A DNA stretch of 43,459 bases from Firmicutes bacterium UBA3553 (lineage in GTDB: Bacteria > Bacillota > Clostridia > Tissierellales > Sedimentibacteraceae), in the NCBI GenBank assembly GCA_002381185.1, contig DFOA01000036.1:75655-119113 (forward strand), given 5' to 3'. The notes below the pieces were generated by a model, which was given only the letters and a program-made list of their open reading frames with translations, was not told where the DNA came from and did no database searches. This document shows positions 30,618 through 39,189 of the stretch, one piece after another; within the stretch, counting starts at the first letter, position 1, and each line of letters begins with the position of its first letter. Position numbers and translations under genes: made by a program.

Positions 30618-31568
30618 ATGGAAAATAAGTTGATTGCTTCATCGTCACCTCATATTAGACATGATGAAACAACTCAAAAGTTAATGCTTGATGTAATTAT
30701 TGCTTTATTACCGGCATTAGTAGCAAGTGTATTTTATTTTGGAACTAATTCAATAATATTGGTGGTGGCTTCTGTTGCTTCGGCAGTAATTACAGAATTT
30801 GCTTGCCAAAAATTCATGAACAGACCTATAACTGTTACTGACTTAAGTGCAGTAGTTACCGGTATGTTATTAGCTTTTAATTTACCTTCGACCGCACCAT
30901 GGTGGGTAGCTGTAGTAGGTTCAGCATTTGCAATAGCAATAGTAAAACAAATATTTGGCGGAATCGGATTTAACTTCTTAAATCCGGCATTGGCAGCCAG
31001 AGCTTTTTTAATGGCTTCATGGTCTTCTCATGTGGCAGGCGGATTTATTGACCCGGTCACAGATGCGGTATCTTCAGCAACACCTTTAACAATAATTAAA
31101 AGCGGAGCAGCAGCTAAACTACCTTCAATTGCGGACATGCTTCTTGGAAATATCCCGGGTGTTATAGGAGAAACTTCATCTATACTTTTAATATTAGGCG
31201 GTATTTATCTGATATACAGAGGAACAATTAAATGGATAATTCCTGCTGTTTATATAGGAACAGTCGCAGTAATAGCGCTATTTACAGATGGTGCAAGTTT
31301 ATTACCATATCATTTGTTTGGCGGAGGATTAATGCTTGGGGCATTTTTCATGGCAACTGACTATGCAACCAGCCCTGTTACAGACAAAGGCAAAATCATA
31401 TATGCAATAGGAGCCGGTGCACTCACTATGTTTATCAGAAAAGTCGGCGGCTATCCGGAAGGAGTTTCTTATTCAATCCTTCTTATGAATATCCTTACTC
31501 CAATGATTAATCTATATGTTCAGCCAAAGGTATTTGGAGTAGCAGGAGGTAAAAAGAATGAAAAATAA
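30618..31568 (+). CDS. rnfD: Rnf complex subunit RnfD
   Basis: This 316-residue polytopic membrane subunit carries covalently bound FMN in the family. The attachment threonine is Thr155 in DAVSSATPLT, and the flanking helices hold GIGFNFLNPALAARAFLM and GGLMLGAFFMATDYATSPVT. It takes part in electron transfer coupled to Na+ or H+ pumping. Its end overlaps rnfG by 11 bases. GGAGGAAAAACAG precedes the start. Confidence 0.97.
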   Translation: MENKLIASSSPHIRHDETTQKLMLDVIIALLPALVASVFYFGTNSIILVVASVASAVITEFACQKFMNRPITVTDLSAVVTGMLLAFNLPSTAPWWVAVVGSAFAIAIVKQIFGGIGFNFLNPALAARAFLMASWSSHVAGGFIDPVTDAVSSATPLTIIKSGAAAKLPSIADMLLGNIPGVIGETSSILLILGGIYLIYRGTIKWIIPAVYIGTVAVIALFTDGASLLPYHLFGGGLMLGAFFMATDYATSPVTDKGKIIYAIGAGALTMFIRKVGGYPEGVSYSILLMNILTPMINLYVQPKVFGVAGGKKNEK

Positions 31569-32124
31569 TTTTATAAGACTGGCAGGAGTTTTATTTATAA
31601 TATCAGCAGTATCAGCGGGTGTCCTGGCCTGGTTAAATGATGCGACAAAGGACAGAATTGAACAGAATGATTTGAGCGCCAGCATGAGCCCGGAAGTTAT
31701 ACAGGCTGTGGCTCCGGGAGCAGATACATTTGTTCCGTTTGAAGATGCTGGATTGGTAGAATCTATTAAAGCGGAAAATGCTAAATTTGTAGATTTATTG
31801 ACAGCTGTAGACGGTTCAGGAAACAGCATGGGTTATGTTGTACAAACTCTTTCTACTGTACCAGGTTATGGCGGAGACATGGAATTATATATTGGTATCG
31901 GCCAAGATGGCAAAATTACAGGTATGAGTGTAATTGCACACAGCGAAACTTCTGGACTGGGTTCGAGAACAGCCGAACCGGATTTTTGGAATCAGTTTGT
32001 TGGTGATGATGCAAGTTCTGAAATTTCCAGCTATGATGCTATATCGGGTGTTACAAAATCATCAGTTTCATTTGTAAGTGCTGTTAATAACGCCATATCT
32101 GTATATAGCCAATATTTGAAATAG
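31558..32124 (+). CDS. rnfG: Rnf complex subunit RnfG
   Basis: This 188-residue subunit has one N-terminal membrane helix (about residues 5-22) and an extracytoplasmic FMN-binding domain. The flavin is attached to Thr166 in ISGVTKSSVSF. HSETSGLGSRTAEPDFWNQF is the conserved FMN_bind segment. It passes electrons between RnfD and other redox centres on the outer face. Confidence 0.96.
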   Translation: MKNNFIRLAGVLFIISAVSAGVLAWLNDATKDRIEQNDLSASMSPEVIQAVAPGADTFVPFEDAGLVESIKAENAKFVDLLTAVDGSGNSMGYVVQTLSTVPGYGGDMELYIGIGQDGKITGMSVIAHSETSGLGSRTAEPDFWNQFVGDDASSEISSYDAISGVTKSSVSFVSAVNNAISVYSQYLK

Positions 32125-32133
32125 GAGGTCCAA

Positions 32134-32730
32134 ATGAATAAGTTAGAAATATTTAAAAATGGTATAGGAAAAGAGAATCCTATTTTCGCTCAGCAGGTTG
32201 GTATGTGTGCTACACTTGCAATTACAACATCACTTATAAACGGTTTTGGAATGGGCGTGGCAGTTATCGCGGTTTTAACCGGCTCAAACATTGTTATTTC
32301 TCTTTTAAGAAAATTTATACCTGATGAAGTCCGTATACCGGCTTTCGTTATAATAATAGCTGCATTTACTACAATTATAGATTTGTTGATGCATGCTTAC
32401 ACATACCCTTTGTATCAAGCCCTTGGCGTATTTATACCGTTAATAGTTGTTAACTGTATAATACTTGCCAGAGCAGAGTCCTTTGCTTCTAAAAATGGAG
32501 TGATGGATTCAATAATAGATGGACTTGGAATGGGTGTTGGATATACAGTTGCAATGGTTGTTTTAAGTTCTGTCAGAGAAATTTTAGGTAACGGAACAAT
32601 TGCGGGAATCAGTATTCTTCCGGAATCATATGAGCCTATGATGATAATGGTACAGCCACCGGGATCATTTATTGCCCTTGGTTTATTAATAGGTCTTGTA
32701 AATTACCTTTCTAGAAGAAAGAAAGCATAG
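32134..32730 (+). CDS. rnfE: Rnf complex subunit RnfE
   Basis: This 198-residue membrane subunit has six helices and the RnfA/E family motifs: GMCATLAITTSLINGFGMG near the N-terminus and FIPLIVVNCIILARAESFAS in the middle. It forms the ion-translocating core with its paralog RnfA. The gene lies 9 bases after rnfG and 11 bases before rnfA. Confidence 0.97.
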   Translation: MNKLEIFKNGIGKENPIFAQQVGMCATLAITTSLINGFGMGVAVIAVLTGSNIVISLLRKFIPDEVRIPAFVIIIAAFTTIIDLLMHAYTYPLYQALGVFIPLIVVNCIILARAESFASKNGVMDSIIDGLGMGVGYTVAMVVLSSVREILGNGTIAGISILPESYEPMMIMVQPPGSFIALGLLIGLVNYLSRRKKA

Positions 32731-32741
32731 GAGGTAAAAAA

Positions 32742-33317
32742 ATGGAATTAATTAGTTTATTTATTACATCATTTATTGTAAATAACATTATATTTTCTCA
32801 GTTTTTAGGTATTTGTCCATTCCTTGGAGTATCTAAGAAAATAGATACTGCGACAGGTATGGGTATTGCGGTTATATTCGTTATAACATTGGCTTCAATA
32901 ATTACATTCATTATTCAGAAACTCATTTTGGATAATTTGGGTTTAGGATATTTACAGACAATTGTATTTATTTTGATAATAGCAGCATTGGTACAATTTG
33001 TTGAAATGTTCTTGAAAAAATCTGCACCTGGTTTGTATCAGGCTTTAGGAATCTTCCTGCCTTTGATTACTACAAACTGCGCAGTGCTTGGAGTTGCTAT
33101 TATAAATATTACAAAAGAATACAACTTCGTAGAAGCAATGGTAAATTCTGTTGGTACATCTTTAGGATTCTTGCTTGCAATTGTATTGTTTGCAGGTGTT
33201 AGAGATAAAGTTGATAATGCTGATATTCCCGAATCACTGAAGGGGTCTTCTATTTCTTTGGTAGCAGCAGGGTTAATGTCTATTGCCTTCCTGGGTTTTT
33301 CAGGATTGAAGTTATAG
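32742..33317 (+). CDS. rnfA: Rnf complex subunit RnfA
   Basis: This 191-residue membrane subunit has six helices, is paralogous to RnfE and is inserted in the opposite orientation. Signature segments are NNIIFSQFLGICPFLGVSKK and FLPLITTNCAVLGVAI. The conserved Cys residues (GICPF, TNCAV) at the pseudo-symmetry axis are thought to hold an Fe-S cluster shared with RnfE. GGAGG precedes the ATG. Confidence 0.97.
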   Translation: MELISLFITSFIVNNIIFSQFLGICPFLGVSKKIDTATGMGIAVIFVITLASIITFIIQKLILDNLGLGYLQTIVFILIIAALVQFVEMFLKKSAPGLYQALGIFLPLITTNCAVLGVAIINITKEYNFVEAMVNSVGTSLGFLLAIVLFAGVRDKVDNADIPESLKGSSISLVAAGLMSIAFLGFSGLKL

Positions 33318-33329
33318 GAGGTATGAAAT

Positions 33330-34136
33330 ATGGTTATAGTTAGCGCAGCAGCAGTTACAGGTGGTATAGGAGTAGTATGCGGAGTATTACTGGCAGTAGC
33401 TGCAAAATTATTCGCAGTAGAAGTTGACCAGAAGGTCATTGAAATAAGAAATATTTTGCCTGGTGCAAATTGCGGTGCCTGCGGATTTCCCGGCTGTGAT
33501 GGAATGGCAGCAGCAATATCAGAGGGAAGAGCGCCTGTTAACGGATGTCCTGTTGCAAGCAGTGAAAAACATAAGCAGATAGCTGATATTATGGGAACTA
33601 CAGCAGGAGAAACTGAAAAGAAGGTGGCACATGTTATGTGCCAAGGCTGTGACAGTGTAGCTGCAAAGAAATATGAATATGACGGAGTCAGAGACTGTAA
33701 AGCCGCTGCAGCGGTTCAAGGCGGACCAAAATCATGTGAGAGAGGATGTCTTGGATTCGGAAACTGTGTGGTTGTTTGTGACTTCGATGCAATTGAAATT
33801 ATAGACGGACTAGCTGTCATAGATAAAGAAAAGTGCACTTCATGCGGTAAATGTATTGAAGAATGTCCAAAAGCAGTAATAGAATTTGTTCCATACAAAA
33901 ATAATGTTATTGTTGGATGCCACAACAAAGATTTTGGTAAGGCTGTTAAAGATGTATGCTCAGTAGGATGCATCGGCTGTAAAATCTGTGAAAAGAATTG
34001 TGCTTTTGATGCAATACATGTTGCTGATAACCTGGCTAAAGTAGATTACGACAAATGTACACATTGTATGGTATGTGTTCAAAAATGTCCTACTAAGGCA
34101 ATTCAGGGAGATTTGACAGTATTGGAAAAAAAATAG
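33330..34136 (+). CDS. rnfB: Rnf complex subunit RnfB
   Basis: This 268-residue subunit is the ferredoxin-accepting member of the complex. An N-terminal helix (about 3-25) is followed by a 4Fe-4S domain with the motif NCGACGFPGCDG and an internal Cys-rich region (VMCQGCDS, CERGCLGFGNCVVVC). Bacterial ferredoxin motifs follow: CTSCGKCIEECP, CIGCKICEKNC and CTHCMVCVQKCP. It closes the rnf operon and is followed by a terminator. Confidence 0.97.
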   Translation: MVIVSAAAVTGGIGVVCGVLLAVAAKLFAVEVDQKVIEIRNILPGANCGACGFPGCDGMAAAISEGRAPVNGCPVASSEKHKQIADIMGTTAGETEKKVAHVMCQGCDSVAAKKYEYDGVRDCKAAAAVQGGPKSCERGCLGFGNCVVVCDFDAIEIIDGLAVIDKEKCTSCGKCIEECPKAVIEFVPYKNNVIVGCHNKDFGKAVKDVCSVGCIGCKICEKNCAFDAIHVADNLAKVDYDKCTHCMVCVQKCPTKAIQGDLTVLEKK

Positions 34137-34161
34137 GATAAAGATATAATAAAGATATAAT

Positions 34162-34199
34162 AAAGACTGTGCTGACGTTGCGCACGGTCTTTGTTTTTT
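34162..34199 (+). terminator. Terminator of the rnf operon
   Basis: AAAGACTGTGC (34162-34172) pairs with GCACGGTCTTT (34182-34192) through one T-G pair, with a 9-base loop and a following TTTTTT run. Confidence 0.88.
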
Positions 34200-34224
34200 A
34201 TCTATAATCATAATTTAATTAATT

Positions 34225-34253
34225 TTGACAAACATAATATTTAGAACTATAAT
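34225..34253 (+). promoter_or_regulatory. Perfect sigmaA promoter of the pncA-pncB pair
   Basis: TTGACA (34225-34230), a 17-base spacer and TATAAT (34248-34253) lie 41 bases before the nicotinamidase ATG. The exact consensus suggests strong expression of NAD salvage unless repressed; no operator was recognised. Confidence 0.85.
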
Positions 34254-34294
34254 GTATGTATTAAATTATAAAACAATAAATAAAGGATAATTTT

Positions 34295-34933
34295 ATGAAA
34301 GCTATAGAAAAAATAGAACAGGAGCTAAAAGGAAATACGGTTGATTTAGAATCATTGGATAAAGACAAAACAGCACTATTTGTTGTAGATATGGTTGTTG
34401 GTTTTGTATATTCCGGTGCATTATCTTCACCGCGTGTTGCGGCTATTGTAAACAATATTGATGAACTGAACAAAAAAACCAAAGGCTATAAAAAACTGTT
34501 TTTTTTAGACAATCATGAAAAGGATTCTCAGGAATTCAGGTACTTTCCATCCCATTGTATAAAAGGAACAAATGAAGCTGAATTGATTTCTGAATTGAAA
34601 ACAGAATATTCAGAAGGGCCGGTAACTTTTTATGTTGAAAAAAACAGTACAAATGGTTTTTACAGCAAGGGATTTCAGGGATGGTTAAAAAAATATGAAG
34701 ATGAAGTTGACAATTTCATCATTACGGGCTGTGTAACAGATATATGCGTACTTCAATTTGCATTAAGCATAAAAGCATACTTTAATGAAAACAATAAAAA
34801 CAAAAGAGTGATAGTGCCTATGAATACTGTAGAAACATATGATGGAGGTTCTCATGACGCCTATCTTATGAATTTATTCGCGTTGTACAATATGCATATA
34901 AGCGGTATAGAAATAGTGGAAAAAATAAATTAA
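34295..34933 (+). CDS. pncA: Nicotinamidase (isochorismatase-family cysteine hydrolase)
   Basis: This 212-residue cytosolic enzyme of the isochorismatase fold has the catalytic triad visible as Asp32 (FVVDM), Lys116 (VEKNSTNGF) and Cys146 (ITGCVTDICV). DNHEKDSQEF (Asp72, His74) with His87 fits the metal site of nicotinamidases. The next gene is nicotinate phosphoribosyltransferase, so the pair converts nicotinamide through nicotinate to nicotinate mononucleotide. An AAAGGA ribosome site precedes the ATG. Confidence 0.9.
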   Translation: MKAIEKIEQELKGNTVDLESLDKDKTALFVVDMVVGFVYSGALSSPRVAAIVNNIDELNKKTKGYKKLFFLDNHEKDSQEFRYFPSHCIKGTNEAELISELKTEYSEGPVTFYVEKNSTNGFYSKGFQGWLKKYEDEVDNFIITGCVTDICVLQFALSIKAYFNENNKNKRVIVPMNTVETYDGGSHDAYLMNLFALYNMHISGIEIVEKIN

Positions 34934-34946
34934 CAGGAGAATATTA

Positions 34947-36404
34947 ATGTATTACAATAATTTTGGTGACAGAAAGTTATCAATGCTCATGGATTTTTAT
35001 GAACTCACAATGGCTAACGGATATTTTTCAAATGGCATGAAAGATGATATAGTTTATTTTGATATGTTTTTTAGGAAAAATCCTGATGGAGCAGGCTTTT
35101 CCATTGTTGCGGGATTAGAACAAGTCATACAGTACATAAAGGAATTTAAATTCTCAGACGATGATATAGAATTTTTGAGAAGCAAAAATTTATTTAAAGA
35201 AGAATTTTTGCAATATCTTAAATCCTTTAAATTTACAGGTGATATTTATGCGATACCTGAAGGTACACCTGTTTTTCCGGGAGAACCGTTAGTTACGGTA
35301 AGAGCCAAGACAATAGATGCCCAGCTTATAGAAACAATGCTTTTACTGACAATCAATCATCAGAGCCTGATTGCAACAAAAGCAAATAGAATTGTCAGAG
35401 CTGCAAAGGGAAGGCCCATAATGGAATTCGGTGCAAGAAGAAGCCAAGGCTATGACGGAGCCATATACGGCGGAAGAGCTGCTTACATTGGCGGTGTGGT
35501 TGGAACAGCAACAACCTTGGCTGACGAAATTTTTGGAGTACCTGCACTTGGAACGATGGCCCATTCATGGGTGCAGATGTTTGAAAGCGAATATGAATCG
35601 TTTAGGGTTTATGCTGAAAATTATCCTGACAGCTGTACATTGCTAATAGATACCTACAATGTAATAAACAGCGGTATTCCTAATGCTATAAGAGTTTCAA
35701 GAGAAGTTCTGGAGCCAATGGGCAAGAGACTGAAAGGCGTGAGAATAGATTCAGGGGACATTGCATATTTAAGTAAAAAATGCAGAGAGATGTTGGATGA
35801 AGCCGGTCTTAACGATTGCGGCATAGTTGCATCAAACAGCCTTGATGAATTTATTATAACCGATTTGTTGGACCAAGGCGCCAGGATAGATTCCTTTGGA
35901 GTTGGGGAAAGACTTATAACAGCCAAATCAGAGCCGGTATTCGGATGTGTTTACAAGCTTGTGGCCGTTGAAAATGAAGGTAAGATAATTCCTAAGATTA
36001 AATTGTCTGAGAATGAAGAAAAAATAACTAATCCAGGCTATAAAAAAGTTTGGAGGTTATATGACAAAAAAGCCAATAATCCAATTGCAGATGTTGTTGC
36101 AATGTCAAACGAAATTATTGATGATACAAAGCCATATACTATATTTGATGAAATCCATGTTTGGAAAAAGAAGAAAATAACAAATTTCTATGCTAAGAAT
36201 CTGCAGGTTCCAATATTCATAAACGGCCAATGCGTTTATGAAAGTCCAAGTCTTAATGAGATAAGATTATACTGCAAAAATGAGGTAGACAATTTGTGGA
36301 ACGAAGTAAAGAGATTTATCAATCCTCACAGCTATTACGTGGACCTTTCTCCTGAATTATGGAACTGCAAACAAAATTTAATAAGCCAATTCAGCTTTAG
36401 ATAG
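34947..36404 (+). CDS. pncB: Nicotinate phosphoribosyltransferase
   Basis: This 485-residue enzyme of the Preiss-Handler NAD salvage pathway couples nicotinate with PRPP, with ATP hydrolysis. Recognisable segments are LMDFYELTMANGYF at the start, MEFGARRSQGYDGAIYGGRAAYIGG with the phosphate-binding residues, GTMAHSWVQMFESEYESF and GVRIDSGDIAYLSKKCREML. The length is typical for the bacterial type. It starts 13 bases after pncA and is followed by a hairpin shared with the convergent ligase gene. Confidence 0.96.
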   Translation: MYYNNFGDRKLSMLMDFYELTMANGYFSNGMKDDIVYFDMFFRKNPDGAGFSIVAGLEQVIQYIKEFKFSDDDIEFLRSKNLFKEEFLQYLKSFKFTGDIYAIPEGTPVFPGEPLVTVRAKTIDAQLIETMLLLTINHQSLIATKANRIVRAAKGRPIMEFGARRSQGYDGAIYGGRAAYIGGVVGTATTLADEIFGVPALGTMAHSWVQMFESEYESFRVYAENYPDSCTLLIDTYNVINSGIPNAIRVSREVLEPMGKRLKGVRIDSGDIAYLSKKCREMLDEAGLNDCGIVASNSLDEFIITDLLDQGARIDSFGVGERLITAKSEPVFGCVYKLVAVENEGKIIPKIKLSENEEKITNPGYKKVWRLYDKKANNPIADVVAMSNEIIDDTKPYTIFDEIHVWKKKKITNFYAKNLQVPIFINGQCVYESPSLNEIRLYCKNEVDNLWNEVKRFINPHSYYVDLSPELWNCKQNLISQFSFR

Positions 36405-36417
36405 CAAGACTTTTTGA

Positions 36418-36453
36418 GGACCTTTCGGGGATGTTTCAGTCCCCAAAAGGTCC
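36418..36453. terminator. Hairpin between convergent pncB and the CofE-like gene
   Basis: Two 14-base arms (GGACCTTTCGGGGA and TCCCCAAAAGGTCC) pair with a single mismatch around an 8-base loop. The hairpin lies 13 bases after the pncB stop. Neither side has a long T run, so it may act as a weak two-way terminator or 3'-end stabiliser. Confidence 0.65.
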
Positions 36454-36463
36454 ATTTAAAAAA

Positions 36464-37654
36464 TTATACAGAATAATTATCAAAATAACCCTGAATATAA
36501 ATTATCGGTGTTCCTTTGTCTCCACTGCCTGAAGTTAAATCACAAAGAGAACCTATCAAATCTGTAAGTCTTCTTGGAGTTGTTCCTTGTGATTCCATGC
36601 TGTTTTTTAAATCGCTGTTTTTATTTTCAATATATTTAGTAATTGCAGCTTTTAATTCATCGCCCTTTAAACCTGCAAATTGATTGTCTGCAAGATATTT
36701 TAATTTTAGCTCATTAGGAGTTCCGACCAAACCCTCAGTGTAGCCGGGGGATACAACAGGGTCAGCAAGTTCCCAGATTTTGCCCACAGGATCCTTGAAT
36801 GCTCCATCACCGTAAACCATAACTTCAATATTTTTTCCTGTTACTTCATTCAATTTGATTTGTATGTCATTAACTAATTCATTACAGTTTCTAGGGAACA
36901 ATTTAACTGAGTTTTCCGTTGATTTATTTGAACCCAGCAGACCGTAATTTTCGTTATAACCGCTATTGTTCACCGATGCCGTCAATATATCATCTAAACC
37001 GTAGACTGTCTTGGACCCCGCAGTCTTCAGAAGTTTTTTGCTTCTTTGTCTCGTGTGAATATCACAAGTTAATACGCTGTCAGTATATTTTAAAATGCTT
37101 GTTGGATTGTTTGCAAAAATTACTTCAACTTCAGCCCCGCTTTCTCTGATTAATCCAGAATAATATTCAATATAATCAACGCCTGTGAAAACATGGTTTG
37201 TATTGCTGAACAGACTCCTGAATTCTTTTTCTGTAATTATGTCATTCCAGGGATTTATTCCTGCGGCATCCAGCATATCATAATCTATGAATGAATTTCC
37301 TACCTCGTCAGATGGATAACTAAACATTAAATATATTTTTTTAAATGATTTTGCAATTCCTCTTAAGCAAACAGCAAATCTGTTTCGGCTTAGTATTGGG
37401 AAAATCAATCCCACTGTATCACTTTCAAATTTTTGTTTTACATCATATGCAATATCATCTATAGTTGCGTAGTTGCCTTGCGCTCTTGCAACTACCGACT
37501 CTGTAACAGCTACTATATCTTTGTCCTTTAATGCAAATCCCTCTGCCTCGGAAGCCTTTAATACTGAATCAACGGTTATTTGTGCTATATCATCACCTTT
37601 GCTTATTATAGGAGCTCTTAAACCCCTGACTACAGTTCCGACCAATCTATCCAT
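36464..37654 (-). CDS. CofE-like protein (coenzyme F420-0:L-glutamate ligase family)
   Basis: This 396-residue protein of the F420 gamma-glutamyl ligase family has an N-terminal region with KGDDIAQI and DKDIVAVTESVVARAQGNYA and a middle part (LIFPILSRNRFAVCLRGIAK). The late region has VYGDGAFKDPVGKIWELADP, matching the C-terminal lobe of CofE. CofE adds glutamate to F420-0 in methanogens and actinobacteria. No other F420 gene is present in the window and this organism type is not known to make F420, so it probably ligates glutamate to another substrate. ATG 37654 follows AAGGAG; an upstream in-frame ATG pair (37675) overlaps that site. Confidence 0.82.
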   Translation of the reverse strand: MDRLVGTVVRGLRAPIISKGDDIAQITVDSVLKASEAEGFALKDKDIVAVTESVVARAQGNYATIDDIAYDVKQKFESDTVGLIFPILSRNRFAVCLRGIAKSFKKIYLMFSYPSDEVGNSFIDYDMLDAAGINPWNDIITEKEFRSLFSNTNHVFTGVDYIEYYSGLIRESGAEVEVIFANNPTSILKYTDSVLTCDIHTRQRSKKLLKTAGSKTVYGLDDILTASVNNSGYNENYGLLGSNKSTENSVKLFPRNCNELVNDIQIKLNEVTGKNIEVMVYGDGAFKDPVGKIWELADPVVSPGYTEGLVGTPNELKLKYLADNQFAGLKGDELKAAITKYIENKNSDLKNSMESQGTTPRRLTDLIGSLCDLTSGSGDKGTPIIYIQGYFDNYSV

Positions 37655-37792
37655 TTTTTTCTCCTTAAACATCATTTATTTATTCTTCATTTTATATTAT
37701 AATACATTTACCCTTTTAAGTAAATTTAAAATCTATTTGATTTGTGTATAATTTTATGGGTAAACTATTATATATATCAATTGGAGGATATT

Positions 37793-38404
37793 ATGGTTCC
37801 CAGAATAGGAATGCGAAATATTAAGACATCTACGTCGGTATTTCTCTGTTTGCTGTTATTTGAACTGTTAAACAGAGAAAATTCTATTCAGGCATGCATA
37901 GCAGCAGTAATTTGCATGCAAAATACAATTGTTGATTCATTTAAAAAGGGTGCCGAAAGAGTGATTGGGACGATTATAGGCGGTATTGCAGGAGGTCTTG
38001 TATTATTTTTTGTTACAACGTTTGCGCATGAAGACTTATTGATTTTTATAATTCCTTTGGGCATTGTTATTTTAATAGAGATATGTGTGACCATCGACAT
38101 GAAGCAGTCAGTTGTAATTTGCTGCGTAGTATATTTAGGTATTTTAATTACAAGAGACCATGAGGGAGGCTATGTACTTTATACATTAAACAGAGTTATT
38201 GATACTACTGTAGGAATCATGATAACTTTATTTGTGAATAAATATATGAATCTGCCTGATGAGTTTAAAAAATCGTTTGGGCGTATGAAAACTGAAACAG
38301 AGCAAAAAGAGATTGAAGACCCGATTTTTGAATCAGCAGAAGGCCTTAGGGAACCTACAGATGAAAAGACAGTGCCGAACATTGAAAACAACGAAAAAAA
38401 TTGA
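37793..38404 (+). CDS. Aromatic acid exporter / FUSC-family membrane protein
   Basis: This 203-residue protein has about four or five N-terminal membrane helices with the family signature GAERVIGTIIGGIAGGLVLFF and, later, YTLNRVIDTTVGIMITLFVN. A hydrophilic acidic tail of about 45 residues follows. This half-size form of the FUSC/ArAE exporters is common in Clostridia (YgaE/YqjA-like) and has no proven substrate. An earlier in-frame ATG (37742) is rejected since GGAGG at 37783-37787 serves ATG 37793. Confidence 0.85.
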   Translation: MVPRIGMRNIKTSTSVFLCLLLFELLNRENSIQACIAAVICMQNTIVDSFKKGAERVIGTIIGGIAGGLVLFFVTTFAHEDLLIFIIPLGIVILIEICVTIDMKQSVVICCVVYLGILITRDHEGGYVLYTLNRVIDTTVGIMITLFVNKYMNLPDEFKKSFGRMKTETEQKEIEDPIFESAEGLREPTDEKTVPNIENNEKN

Positions 38405-38531
38405 GTTGAAAAATAAATTTATTATTGACAACAGCCTTATTGTAATGTAATGTATGTAATTGTTATCATATAGCATAAAAACAGGGACAACTTCATAATA
38501 TTTATTAAAAAGTAATGTAGGAGGTTGTCCT

Positions 38532-38801
38532 GTGGGTATAGCAGATGTAGGAATTATTTTGGCTTATTCAGCTGGTATAATGTTAATATTTATGGTATCC
38601 TGGATTTTTGTAAAACCGCTGAAGTTTTTAGGCAGATTGATACTTAATTCGCTTTTAGGTGCTTTGTTTCTGATGATTTTCAATTATTTTGGTAAATATA
38701 CAGGTGCATATATTGGAGTGAACGAGGTAACCGCATTGATGCTGGGCATTTTGGGAATACCTGGATTCATTGCATTGTTAGTAGTAAAACTTCTGATTTA
38801 G
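38532..38801 (+). CDS. bofA: BofA-family pro-sigmaK processing inhibitor
   Basis: This 89-residue membrane protein has three hydrophobic stretches and the BofA pattern KPLKFLGRLILNSLLGALFL, ending with NEVTALMLGILGIPGFIALLV. In Bacillus BofA holds the SpoIVFB protease inactive in the outer forespore membrane until signalling from the forespore. The likely partners, SpoIVFA- and SpoIVFB-like proteins, are encoded at 19194-20354. The start is GTG at 38532, with GGAGG at 38520-38524. Confidence 0.88.
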   Translation: MGIADVGIILAYSAGIMLIFMVSWIFVKPLKFLGRLILNSLLGALFLMIFNYFGKYTGAYIGVNEVTALMLGILGIPGFIALLVVKLLI

Positions 38802-38942
38802 CAAATAATATAATCAATTGCTGATAATTTACTCTTATAATGAAGTTTTATTGGACAACAAATTGCTGCTGTTATATAATATGATTAACGCACATTGATT
38901 TCATAATGGAAATAGCGTAGTATTTTTTAACAGGGGTAGATT

Positions 38943-39074
38943 ATGTGGATAGAATACATTGTTCTTTTTTCAATTGTAGCCATGGTATTTTCGATAATGG
39001 TTGTTTTAATTGTAGAAACTGTTCACACCACTAAAAGCATTTCAAGAAAACGAAACACCAACATTATTAAATGA
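38943..39074 (+). CDS. Small single-helix membrane protein (43 residues)
   Basis: After AGGGGTAGATT an ATG opens 43 codons. The product starts MWIEYIVLFSIVAMVFSIMV, has one membrane helix (about 4-26) and a basic tail (KSISRKRNTN). I recognise no family. The amino-acid pattern (hydrophobic helix followed by positive residues) and a plausible ribosome site suggest a real small protein. It lies in the 388-bp gap between bofA and the decarboxylase gene; the rest of that gap shows nothing I can assign. Confidence 0.5.
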   Translation: MWIEYIVLFSIVAMVFSIMVVLIVETVHTTKSISRKRNTNIIK

Positions 39075-39189
39075 CTGCTTTAGCAGTAACATTATAAAAA
39101 AAAGGAGATGAGCACTAATCCCAATATACAACAATAAATTTAGAATATAAATTTATTTAAGTATCAGTAATTTTAACGGGAGATAAACA

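Noticed and set aside
38425..38453. TTGACA box upstream of bofA
   Set aside because: The hexamer is perfect, but no acceptable -10 box lies 16-18 bases downstream, and a sporulation sigma factor would be expected for bofA.
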